Origin: CAZELM01 sp964512995
Lineage (GTDB): Bacteria; CSSED10-310
Assembly (NCBI GenBank): GCA_964512995.1
Contig: CAZELM010000062.1
Location: 1-23,112 of the forward strand
DNA length: 23,112 bases
Direction: 5' to 3'
The notes under the pieces were generated by a model. That model had not been told where the DNA came from and did no database searches. It saw only the letters and a list, made by a program, of their open reading frames with translations. The translations under genes and the position numbers were made by a program. Positions 1 through 7,462 of this stretch are shown piece after piece. The number at the start of each line of letters is the position of its first letter. Positions within the stretch are counted from its first letter, which is position 1.

Positions 1-163
1 AGTGCTCTGACATCGTGACAATGAACTCTGACACACGTGCCAAAGTGCTCTGACACTGTGACAATGGGCTCTGACATGCGTGCCAGAGTGCTCTGACACT
101 GTGACAATGAAATCTGACACACGTGCCAAAGTGCTCTGATACTGTGACAATGAACTCTGACAA
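1..163. repeat. 43-bp tandem repeat array with 21/22-bp half units
   Basis: Nearly four copies of a 43-bp unit begin at 1, 44, 87 and 130 (the last is partial), and the array probably continues left of the window. Each unit holds two half units that share the box CTCTGACA. The boxes start at 5, 26, 48, 69, 91, 112, 134 and 155, so the spacing alternates strictly 21, 22, 21, 22 and so on. Two boxes vary (ATCTGACA at 112, CTCTGATA at 134). The other half of the unit contains CACGTGCCA or CTGTGACAA. The spacing is about two helical turns, which would place every box on one face of the DNA. There is no ORF and no spacer diversity, so this is not a CRISPR array. It lies just 3' of the minus-strand gene ending at 209. 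Function is unknown; a protein-binding array or a simple minisatellite are both possible. Confidence 0.9.
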
Positions 164-208
164 GATCCAGTCGGAAAAATGATTATGGGTGATCGCACGC
201 CGCATTTC

Positions 209-2341
209 TCAGCGCCCGGTTATCCGCGTCTCAAAATGCTGAATGGACGCCTGATCTCCCGTTTTACGAGCTAATTCCAGTGCTTCCTGAAAAATGCGAA
301 TTGCTCGCTCGGGTTCTCCCTGAGCGGTATAGGCTTCCCCGAGTGTATCCAGAACCGATAATGATTGACCCTTTGTCAATTGATACGCTGTCTGGGCATG
401 GTTGATCGCTTCATCGATGTCTTCCGGTTTCCGATCCGGCCCAGTTAATAGAAACCATGCAATGTTATTGTGCGCATCAATATTTTCCGGCTGTAACCGC
501 AATATTTCGTGTAATTGAGTAAATGCACCCGCATAGTCACCCATCGAGACGGTAACTATGGCGATATTGTTTCGAGCCGGAACATGATCGGGTTTGATTT
601 CGATGGCTTTCTGATACTGCTCGATGGCTTTCCGGGCATCACCCGCAGCCTGCCAGGCACGTCCCAGATTAAAATAGCCAGTCGAATTCCGGGGATTCAT
701 CTGAACAACGCGATTCAGATACGAAATGGCGTCGGTTATCTGTCCCATCTCGACAAGACATGCTCCGGCATTGTTCATGGCATTGATATAGATCGGCTGA
801 ATCGTCAGTGCTTGCCGGTACGCATCGACTGCTTCGGGGAACTGCCCCTGCTGCTGATACGCCACTCCCAGATTATAATGGATATCCGCAAGATTCGGAT
901 CCAACGTGGTCGCCTGCTTGAAATGGATAATGGCAGATTCGACATGACCCGAATCCATCAGGACTGAACCCATGAAATTCTGAACCGGGGCATAATCCGG
1001 AGCCTGAGAGATCATGTATTCTGCAAGAGTCCGGGTATCTTTCCATTTGGCGTAATACTCCCGGACGCTGGTAATCTCCATGGCATAAATCAGTCCGATG
1101 CAACCGGTCAACCCCATGAGTATCACCGGCCGTTGAGCCCCTGCACGCCAACTCCATTGGAATATCCAGGCCAGTATCAGGAGGAGCCCGATTATCGGAA
1201 AATACAGATATTTGTCCCATGCGGAGTCCCATGCGGCATATTTGAATATCCCGAGCATTGGAGCCATCATCACGAGATAAAATAAGAAGCCGTTGGCGAT
1301 CGGACGGGTGGTTCGGAATGAAAATGCGATCAATCCGAACAGGATAATCGTTCCAATCATACTCCCAAGAATGATTGGATTCAGGATGGTCACCAGGGAA
1401 GGGTAAGGTGAAATCGAAGACAGATTGACCGGCCACAGAATCTTCTGAAAGTAATGCATGATCAGATAACTGATGACCATGGGGGCATGAATTGGATCAA
1501 ACCCGGTTCCGATTGCGCTTGTCAGGCTGCGCCGGTGATTGGAGATGATCGTAATGATGGTAAAGAGAGCGGACAAAATGAAAAAGGGAATCTTCCCGTG
1601 AATCGTTGTCTTCCGGTGAAACGGCCATCGATCTAAAATGACCAGACCGATGGGTAATGGCAGTACGGTCGGCTTCGACATCAATGCAGCTAAAAATGCA
1701 AGCCAGGAACCCCAATATGTTATCTTATTGGAGTTGCGGATAAATCGAGCATAAAGATTCAGGCAGAGGAGACCGAAAAAGGCCGCAAGAAGTGTCTTCC
1801 GATCCGATACCCACGCAATCGGTTCCACGGTGATCGGATGCAGACTGAAAATCAGGCTGACGCAACTGGCAATGACAGTGTTTTGAAATATCTGATGGAG
1901 CAGAATAGCGATGAGCAGTGTATTGCAGACATGCAGCAGGAGATTCGTCCGATGAAATGGTAAAAGATGCGACTCGCTTCCGCCCGTGACAAAATCCATC
2001 ATCAGAGATATCAATGTCAATGGCTGATAATATCCGGTCACAGCAGATGGATTGAGAACTTCACGGATCACCGTCAGAACCGATATCGCGGAAGGATTTT
2101 GCACCAATGCATTTTCTTCGCGGAAAAAATCACTGTCATCAATGGACAGCGCGTGAGTATACAAAACAGGCCAGTGTACCACGATCGTCAGAGCAGCGAT
2201 TCCGATTAGCACCAGAACTCGAGTGGTGATGGGATCCTTGGCTGTACCAGGTCCGGATTCCGTATTGATGGGAGAGCCGGGTGCTGCTTGTCTGACCCGT
2301 TTGGGTTGTTTCTGAATGCGGGAGTTTGTTCCTGTCTTCAT
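209..2341 (-). CDS. TMTC-like multi-pass membrane protein with C-terminal TPR repeats (putative glycosyltransferase)
   Basis: This 710-aa protein has a basic N-terminus, about ten hydrophobic segments between residues 41 and 420, and roughly seven TPR repeats from 445 to 700. The membrane part carries signatures of the TMTC/GT-C-like family: an early acidic pair (Asp68-Asp69) in the first extracytoplasmic loop, a YYQPL motif near 104-108, and HPITVEPIAWVSDRK at 168-182, which matches the family's HP..TE.VAWVS.RK block. Eukaryotic TMTC proteins are dolichol-phosphate-mannose-dependent O-mannosyltransferases; bacterial relatives are common and mostly uncharacterised, so glycosyl transfer is inference. 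The start is the only ATG ahead of the first membrane segment, but it sits just 8 nt behind a terminator T-tract, and its only Shine-Dalgarno-like GGGAG lies inside that terminator stem. Expression therefore probably depends on read-through from the upstream protease gene. No terminator is seen after the stop. Confidence 0.8.
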   Translation of the reverse strand: MKTGTNSRIQKQPKRVRQAAPGSPINTESGPGTAKDPITTRVLVLIGIAALTIVVHWPVLYTHALSIDDSDFFREENALVQNPSAISVLTVIREVLNPSAVTGYYQPLTLISLMMDFVTGGSESHLLPFHRTNLLLHVCNTLLIAILLHQIFQNTVIASCVSLIFSLHPITVEPIAWVSDRKTLLAAFFGLLCLNLYARFIRNSNKITYWGSWLAFLAALMSKPTVLPLPIGLVILDRWPFHRKTTIHGKIPFFILSALFTIITIISNHRRSLTSAIGTGFDPIHAPMVISYLIMHYFQKILWPVNLSSISPYPSLVTILNPIILGSMIGTIILFGLIAFSFRTTRPIANGFLFYLVMMAPMLGIFKYAAWDSAWDKYLYFPIIGLLLILAWIFQWSWRAGAQRPVILMGLTGCIGLIYAMEITSVREYYAKWKDTRTLAEYMISQAPDYAPVQNFMGSVLMDSGHVESAIIHFKQATTLDPNLADIHYNLGVAYQQQGQFPEAVDAYRQALTIQPIYINAMNNAGACLVEMGQITDAISYLNRVVQMNPRNSTGYFNLGRAWQAAGDARKAIEQYQKAIEIKPDHVPARNNIAIVTVSMGDYAGAFTQLHEILRLQPENIDAHNNIAWFLLTGPDRKPEDIDEAINHAQTAYQLTKGQSLSVLDTLGEAYTAQGEPERAIRIFQEALELARKTGDQASIQHFETRITGR

Positions 2342-2349
2342 CGTTCGAT

Positions 2350-2400
2350 AAAAAAACTCCCGCCATCAGGAGGCATCATCTGCCGATGACAGCGGGAGTT
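2350..2400 (-). terminator. Rho-independent terminator behind the protease gene, abutting the next start codon
   Basis: Read on the minus strand, AACTCCCGC (2400-2392) pairs perfectly with GCGGGAGTT (2363-2355) across a 28-nt loop and runs into further T residues (2354-2350). It lies 62 nt after the protease stop codon (2463) and only 8 nt before the ATG of the TPR membrane protein (2341). The 3' arm contains GGGAG (2361-2357), the only ribosome-binding-like sequence for the downstream gene, so the hairpin could act on both transcription and translation. Confidence 0.8.
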
Positions 2401-2462
2401 GCGTTTCAGGACTTATACGAAACGTCTTTCCCTTCCATATTCAATCCGGTCGGTGAGAGTGA

Positions 2463-4532
2463 TCATTTCCAGCCGAATGGCCATGTTGCCATGGTTCCGA
2501 GAATCTGGGTGAAAGCGGTATCGGTAATGGCGCTGTAAAACTCCAGTCCGGAAACGGGTCCCGCGACATCCGGCCATTCAAAAGTGGGAAGAACATCCTG
2601 AGTCGTTGTTCCTGTCTGAATATCCAGCGTATACCAGCTCACATCCTCTTTGATGTTCTCCCAACCGGGAGCGCTGTAGAACTCACCGAATACATTCAAT
2701 AATACAAAGAGCGGTACCTGCGTCATCGGAGCTCCGGGATTATCCACCATGGCTTTGAGGTAGCACGGATCGCCGGCACTGAACGTGTTCGCCGGCATCT
2801 CCAGCCGTACACCCAGAGTCATTGGTGTACGATCCGAGGTTCTGAACCAGTAGTGGTGCGGGGACATGACATTTCCGGTGACATCCGACGCGTTGACTTC
2901 AACGTGAATTTCAGTCTCGGGCGGAAGAGCGCCAATCAGAAAATCGATCTGGATCATCCGGTTCCCGAGCGATGTGACAGTTGGCACAACGGAAAGCTCA
3001 TTGAGTTTGATGGTCAATGAAGCGGGATCGATATCAGTCAGTTCGTCATTCATGAGAAGGGTGCCGGTTGATTCAGAAACCTGGATGCCAAATGGTGAGT
3101 ATGCCATGATGTAAGGGGGACTGGAATCATCGGCCACGGCATCGGTGGCGCAGAACTCAAAATTAGTGGGTGAGTTGGTGGAGTTCCGGTTGACGACGAT
3201 CAGGTCGACCTGCGCACCTTCCGCTCCAAAATTGGCAACCTGAATGCCATGGAATGCCGGATCCCGGGGAATAAAATGTTTGTCCGTGGTATTGGAGTAA
3301 ACCATGAAACCCCGGAGATCTCCCGCAGAACCGAGATTCATGTTCAATTGGGATGTACCATTGATCCAGCGATAACAGGTACCGGTCCAGCGAAGGGTGG
3401 AGTTATAAATTTCACCGGTCGGGTATCTGTCGATCGTCTGAGAGATCTTGAAGGCGGGAAGCGTGATGTGATCGTATGAATATCGGCCATTGTTGATGCT
3501 CGGATCATTGATGAAATTGGCCAGAGCCCAGTCCGTGAAAACGTCTTTCTCATCCCAGTGCCATCCGAGAGAAGTATACCCGGCTTTCAATCCCTCAAAT
3601 CCATTGGCCGTCTGTGCGACACAGGCTCGGATTCCATCGGCTCCGCTGTACTTTTGATACAGATACAGACCAAACAGGAACACCTGACCATAATCTTTGG
3701 ATGTTGATCCCCATTCCGTCAGATCATCGTTTGGGTTATTGGCAAATGCGGTTTCAGCGCCGTCCGTGCCATACCCGCAGAGATACCAGTTGAGCTGAGA
3801 ACAGGCTTCGTTCACCCAGGTTTCTTCGTCGGGATCAGCGCCCCAGTGAATGAGATGCTGAAACTCATGAGCTAACACACCCAGCATATACGGTGATCCG
3901 GGATCTGAGGGATCGCAGTCCAGATAGATCATCTCACATTCATTGGATCGATATCCCTGAGATTGAGCTTCTTCGTCGGTCATCTGATTATAGGCATTGA
4001 AATAGCCGTCAAATGAACTCCCGGAAAAGGAGCCGATATCATAGAACAGGATATGAATCCGGATGTTGTTGTCCAGCTCATCGGGAGGTGTGCCGAACGT
4101 ATCCGCGGCAATTTGATAGATTCCCTTTGCAGGATCGACCGAGCCTTCCGGGGATTGCTGTTCCCATGCAGCCAGCACCTGATCCACTTTCGTCTGATCG
4201 ACGGTCGTTCCCCATTGGTCGTCTGCGACCCAGATGAAGCAGTAAGTGCCTTTGGCACGGCAGGTTGCGGGTGTTTCGGCATCAACAGGGGGCATCTGGG
4301 TCAGGTCCCATGCCCAGAATACGTGGGTATCGCCCACATTGTAATCGGTTCGCTGATCGGGCAGTGCTCGATGAGCCTCCCGTAATGCCTCCCAATCGAC
4401 CTTTGCAGGATAGAGTTCATTCACTTCCGCTGTTCCGCAGCGAAATGCATGATCCACATCCGCTCCGAAAGTAGTTCCCACTGTCGATACGATTATCAAC
4501 AGCAGAGTGATCAATTTGAAGTATGCGCTCAT
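2463..4532 (-). CDS. secreted zinc metalloprotease, gluzincin-like (M30-like)
   Basis: The start at 4532 gives 689 aa and has GGAGG ten bases upstream; the reading frame stays open 24 codons further but without a ribosome site. Residues 1-24 form a Sec signal peptide ending TTFGA. The zinc site is AHEFQH (His222, Glu223, His226), followed 16 residues later by WVNEACS (Glu242), the spacing expected of a gluzincin third ligand. HEFQH with a downstream NE resembles peptidase family M30 (hyicolysin-like); I could not check the family. After the catalytic part (to about 375) come a beta-rich region, an Ig-like segment starting SSPPYIMAYSPFGIQV near 470, and a C-terminal module of about 110 aa ending WPFGWK that may be a surface-sorting or adhesion domain. 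It lies 31 nt behind the ATP-grasp gene, so co-transcription is likely, and a terminator follows. The substrate is unknown. Confidence 0.8.
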   Translation of the reverse strand: MSAYFKLITLLLIIVSTVGTTFGADVDHAFRCGTAEVNELYPAKVDWEALREAHRALPDQRTDYNVGDTHVFWAWDLTQMPPVDAETPATCRAKGTYCFIWVADDQWGTTVDQTKVDQVLAAWEQQSPEGSVDPAKGIYQIAADTFGTPPDELDNNIRIHILFYDIGSFSGSSFDGYFNAYNQMTDEEAQSQGYRSNECEMIYLDCDPSDPGSPYMLGVLAHEFQHLIHWGADPDEETWVNEACSQLNWYLCGYGTDGAETAFANNPNDDLTEWGSTSKDYGQVFLFGLYLYQKYSGADGIRACVAQTANGFEGLKAGYTSLGWHWDEKDVFTDWALANFINDPSINNGRYSYDHITLPAFKISQTIDRYPTGEIYNSTLRWTGTCYRWINGTSQLNMNLGSAGDLRGFMVYSNTTDKHFIPRDPAFHGIQVANFGAEGAQVDLIVVNRNSTNSPTNFEFCATDAVADDSSPPYIMAYSPFGIQVSESTGTLLMNDELTDIDPASLTIKLNELSVVPTVTSLGNRMIQIDFLIGALPPETEIHVEVNASDVTGNVMSPHHYWFRTSDRTPMTLGVRLEMPANTFSAGDPCYLKAMVDNPGAPMTQVPLFVLLNVFGEFYSAPGWENIKEDVSWYTLDIQTGTTTQDVLPTFEWPDVAGPVSGLEFYSAITDTAFTQILGTMATWPFGWK

Positions 4533-4563
4533 GGTATATGATCCTCCAGGTTGAAAGTGTTGT

Positions 4564-5997
4564 TTATTCGATAAATTGCTGCGGCTGAAGGTAAAATGCC
4601 GCATTGGGTCTCCAGATGTTTTCCATCAGATGTTTATAGTGAGCATAGAACTTGTCATATTCATTGGGCGGAAAATCGCTGAACTCCAGTGAATATCGGA
4701 TGATCTCGTCAAAATGGCGATCATAGTAATGGATCATCTGTTCTTCATAATGACCGCAGTTCAGCGCACAGAATTCCTGAAATTTTTCGATCTCGAAATA
4801 GTCTTCTGCATATTTCCTGGCAAAACCGTATTTCTCTTCCTGTGGGATATCCGGATTGTTCAGAATCTTCAGGCACTTGGTCATTTCCATGTCGATCCGC
4901 ATATCTTTTTCGGTTACGGCGCAGAACGCCAGCCATTTCAGCAGATTGCATACGAGTAAGGGGAAGTGAACGTGGAGCGACAGGAATTGACTGTCCGGGC
5001 AGGCATTGGCGAAATCGATGGGATGGAGCTTTCCGTCTTTGAGAAGGCTTTCAAATGAGTTATAGGTCCAGCGATGATATGCATTGATAAACAGAACATA
5101 GGTTTCCAGCCGCTGGAACATCTCCCGATCCATGACCACTTTTTCTTCACTGTAGTGTTTGAAGTGGGGTTCATCAGGCTGGAATCGCATGGGGAAAACA
5201 ATCGGTCCGATCCCCATGGCACGGTAGAAGAAATCATACGGATCGATGCCTTCCTGAATGTGATAGGACTCATCACCGGTCTGATCATATTTTTCATATA
5301 ATTCGTCGAGATCATGGATTTTGAAGACTTTGGATCCGCCCCCGCCAAACGCTTTTTTCAGATATAACGGAAATTTATTCTCAAAAACATCCGCGACAAC
5401 TTCCTTCAGATATTCTCCGGAATAGTAAAATTGTTCCCGGACGATCTGTGAGCGCCGATAGAATCGTTGTTCGTGCTGAAGGTCGTGACGCACCTTTTGC
5501 CAGTCAGTCTGCCGGCGTTTCTCATCGAACCCATACCGGGTATTCTGAATGATCAGCTCCTGTTCCCGTTTCCACCAATAGTCTTTGACCTGATCGGGTG
5601 TCCATGGATTGAACTGAGGGATTAGCACGGTTTTGGGGAAGCGGTCGCTGGGATGGATGAATCGAGCCATCAGATCATAGGTCGCATGTTTGTCATACAC
5701 TGAAAATGTAAAGGTATGATTGATGATACGAGCGAGCGAATTGATGGCTTGATGTCCCCAGTATTTGTAATAGGGATTCCAGTGGGTCGTCCGATCGACG
5801 ATCAGATCGATCCCTTGAGCGACATCGCTTCCGGCCTGGATTGGACGGGCAATGACCCGATCCAGTTGTATCTGGTAGTCATGGCCGTTCCATTTGAAAA
5901 CAGGATTGATGAAGTCAATAAACTCAGTCAATGTCCTGCGGAGTGTCCAATCATGAGAAGCCATGATCGAAATTTTCTTTGTTCTGATATTACTCAT
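4564..5997 (-). CDS. ATP-grasp domain protein (putative carboxylate-amine/thiol ligase)
   Basis: With the start at 5997, preceded by GAGGG seven bases upstream, this is 477 aa. An upstream in-frame ATG at 6054 lacks a ribosome site. The layout is that of an ATP-grasp enzyme: an N-terminal pre-ATP-grasp region containing IDLIVDRTTHWNPYYK and the DK..T motif (residues about 63-110), a lysine plus glycine-rich loop KKAFGGGGSK (214-223), a hinge IQEGI (247-251), and an acidic metal site HPIDFANACPD (325-335) with Asp328 and Asn331 standing for the usual Glu/Asn pair. Such enzymes activate a carboxylate as acyl phosphate and join it to an amine or thiol; the substrate cannot be read from sequence. 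The C-terminal 130 residues are helical and acidic, without a recognised domain. It sits between a Fes-like esterase (75-nt gap) and the secreted protease (31-nt gap), suggesting one transcript. It is not one of the housekeeping ATP-grasp ligases I can name. Confidence 0.75.
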   Translation of the reverse strand: MSNIRTKKISIMASHDWTLRRTLTEFIDFINPVFKWNGHDYQIQLDRVIARPIQAGSDVAQGIDLIVDRTTHWNPYYKYWGHQAINSLARIINHTFTFSVYDKHATYDLMARFIHPSDRFPKTVLIPQFNPWTPDQVKDYWWKREQELIIQNTRYGFDEKRRQTDWQKVRHDLQHEQRFYRRSQIVREQFYYSGEYLKEVVADVFENKFPLYLKKAFGGGGSKVFKIHDLDELYEKYDQTGDESYHIQEGIDPYDFFYRAMGIGPIVFPMRFQPDEPHFKHYSEEKVVMDREMFQRLETYVLFINAYHRWTYNSFESLLKDGKLHPIDFANACPDSQFLSLHVHFPLLVCNLLKWLAFCAVTEKDMRIDMEMTKCLKILNNPDIPQEEKYGFARKYAEDYFEIEKFQEFCALNCGHYEEQMIHYYDRHFDEIIRYSLEFSDFPPNEYDKFYAHYKHLMENIWRPNAAFYLQPQQFIE

Positions 5998-6072
5998 AAT
6001 GTTCCCTCGAACCTGATCAGGCGATGGTTGTTTGATGTGATCTGTTTCTGGCACTTGCCGATTCAGAAAGAT

Positions 6073-7266
6073 TTACGTCGGATATTTTACTTTAGGTTCT
6101 GTATCAAAAGAAACAATTTTTTTCTGGCTTTTTGCGGGAGGGAACAAGTATGAAAAACCTTGTTCAAAATGATCACGCCATGACACCCAGTTATGTCCGT
6201 CATTGCTTTCAGTATACTCCACCTGATGCCGGAGCCGGCGCATTTCTGAAGCAAACTGACGATTATAAGACAAGATCGTCTCGAATGTTCCGCAAGAGTG
6301 GAATATTTTCATTTTCTGACCAGGACCATCCGGAAAAAATTCGCTCTCCAGAAAATAGGTTATCCGATCGAATTCGTCCAGTGGTGAGAAAGGTCCGGAA
6401 GCCCGGACGATGTCCTGAAACCGGAAAGAACCGGATTGGATGAATAATTTTCCGATCAGGTGCGGATATTTGAATGCAGTATATACCGATGTGATCGCGC
6501 CGAAGGAGGAACCCATGATGCAGGTATCCTGCCGGGAATCACTCACCGGATAGTTCTTATGAACCCAGGGCAATAGCTCCTCCATGAGAAACTGAGGATG
6601 AGCCATGGTGCAACTGTATTCTTCGTTGCGATTTTCAGGTTTGGAAAGGATGGCGATCACGGGAGTCATCCGGCCGGTTCCAATCAGATGATCGAATGCC
6701 TGAATGATCGATGAATAGTTGATGTAATCCGGACCATCCATGACCAATAACACAGGATATTTCTTCCGGTTCGGTTCGTTTGCTGGAGTATATACAAGGA
6801 ATGTGCGTTTATCACCCAGCGCTGTACTGTCCATCTGGTGTGTTTCGACGGATCCCCTGGGGATATCGTTTATCGGCGTCAGCCATTGGGGAACTTCATA
6901 TTGCTCGGTCAATGCCACGCTCGTCGGACCAAAGGGACACCATGCGACTTTTGGATTGTGGGGATCTGTCCGAATTTCTGGAGCGCCAGTAACGTAGGTG
7001 ATCCCAAATGTGTATTCCATCCGGGCACGCTTCGGTAAAACGAGATGAAGCGCAAAGGGGCCGTTCTTATGGGTTCGCTGAAATTTGGGAGCTCGATCGA
7101 GTGTCGATACATGGTGTACCAGACGGACGGATTTGATCTCCCGATCCGGGTCATCGTATAAAAAAAGAATCTCTCGATCCCGTATTACAGGCAGCATTTC
7201 CTGTTTGGTCAATTTATTGAAATATGCCCTGCCTTTTTGGGTCAATTTATCCAGTATATCATTCAT
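6073..7266 (-). CDS. Fes/esterase-D-like alpha/beta hydrolase
   Basis: The start at 7266 (397 aa) has AAAGGAG eight bases upstream. The frame is open 34 codons further to 7368, but no upstream start has a ribosome site. Residues about 30-130 look like the beta-sandwich (early-set, CBM48-like) domain that precedes the catalytic part in enterochelin-esterase-like proteins. The hydrolase domain shows PVLLVMDGPDY near 171, the nucleophile elbow GSSFG (Ser254), a likely acid Glu329 in CGTFETIL, and a catalytic His358 in DGHNWVSW, all in the order of the putative esterase family (PF00756). No signal peptide is visible, so it is probably cytoplasmic. It heads the run esterase, ATP-grasp, protease. 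Esterases of this fold next to an ATP-grasp ligase suggest assembly or release of an acylated or peptide-like metabolite, which is inference. Enterochelin hydrolysis itself is not supported, because no siderophore genes are present. Confidence 0.78.
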   Translation of the reverse strand: MNDILDKLTQKGRAYFNKLTKQEMLPVIRDREILFLYDDPDREIKSVRLVHHVSTLDRAPKFQRTHKNGPFALHLVLPKRARMEYTFGITYVTGAPEIRTDPHNPKVAWCPFGPTSVALTEQYEVPQWLTPINDIPRGSVETHQMDSTALGDKRTFLVYTPANEPNRKKYPVLLVMDGPDYINYSSIIQAFDHLIGTGRMTPVIAILSKPENRNEEYSCTMAHPQFLMEELLPWVHKNYPVSDSRQDTCIMGSSFGAITSVYTAFKYPHLIGKLFIQSGSFRFQDIVRASGPFSPLDEFDRITYFLESEFFPDGPGQKMKIFHSCGTFETILSYNRQFASEMRRLRHQVEYTESNDGHNWVSWRDHFEQGFSYLFPPAKSQKKIVSFDTEPKVKYPT

Positions 7267-7282
7267 TTTTTTCTCTCCTTTA

Positions 7283-7347
7283 ATCAGATAGATCCCATCT
7301 GATCTGATGACGACGGCGAGATTATCGGTCATAGACGATGATGTCAA
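7283..7347 (-). promoter_or_regulatory. possible promoter and operator-like dyad before the esterase gene
   Basis: On the minus strand TTGACA (7347-7342) is followed after 15 bp by GATAAT (7326-7321). Both boxes are good but the spacing is 2 bp short. Downstream, between the expected start point and the ribosome site, is the perfect dyad ATCAGAT-N7-ATCTGAT (7283-7303), placed where a repressor or leader hairpin could act. The opposing pilT genes begin about 200 bp away, so this is a divergent control region. Confidence 0.35.
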
Positions 7348-7391
7348 TTCCGGAACAATTGGAGTCAATGAATTTCTTTTGGCACTGAAAC

Positions 7392-7400
7392 TGATATACT
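7392..7400 (+). promoter_or_regulatory. extended -10 promoter candidate for the pilT pair
   Basis: TGATATACT is an extended -10 element (TGN before TATACT, 7395-7400), but no good -35 box lies 16-18 bp upstream. Transcription would begin near 7407, leaving about 56 nt of leader before the start at 7463. A TGGCAC at 7380 resembles a sigma-54 -24 box, but its -12 partner is wrong (see rejected items). Confidence 0.35.
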
Positions 7401-7462
7401 AGGATTAGAAAGGTCATCATTCAATGGCGAGTGTATGGCTTTGTATAACTTTAGGTAAGAGT

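Noticed and set aside
1..163. Repeat array as CRISPR, or as a series of sigma-54 promoters (TTGGCACG on the minus strand)
   Set aside because: There are no unique spacers between repeats, and the -12 partner of TTGGCACG reads TCAGA, without the required GC.
4533..4604. Longer N-terminal form of the protease starting at 4604
   Set aside because: It would overlap the end of the ATP-grasp gene and place 24 residues before the signal peptide; GGAGG stands in front of the ATG at 4532 instead.
7380..7395. TGGCAC followed by CTGAT before pilT, resembling a sigma-54 promoter
   Set aside because: The -24 box is perfect, but the essential GC of the -12 box reads GA. The extended -10 TGATATACT overlapping it is the simpler reading.
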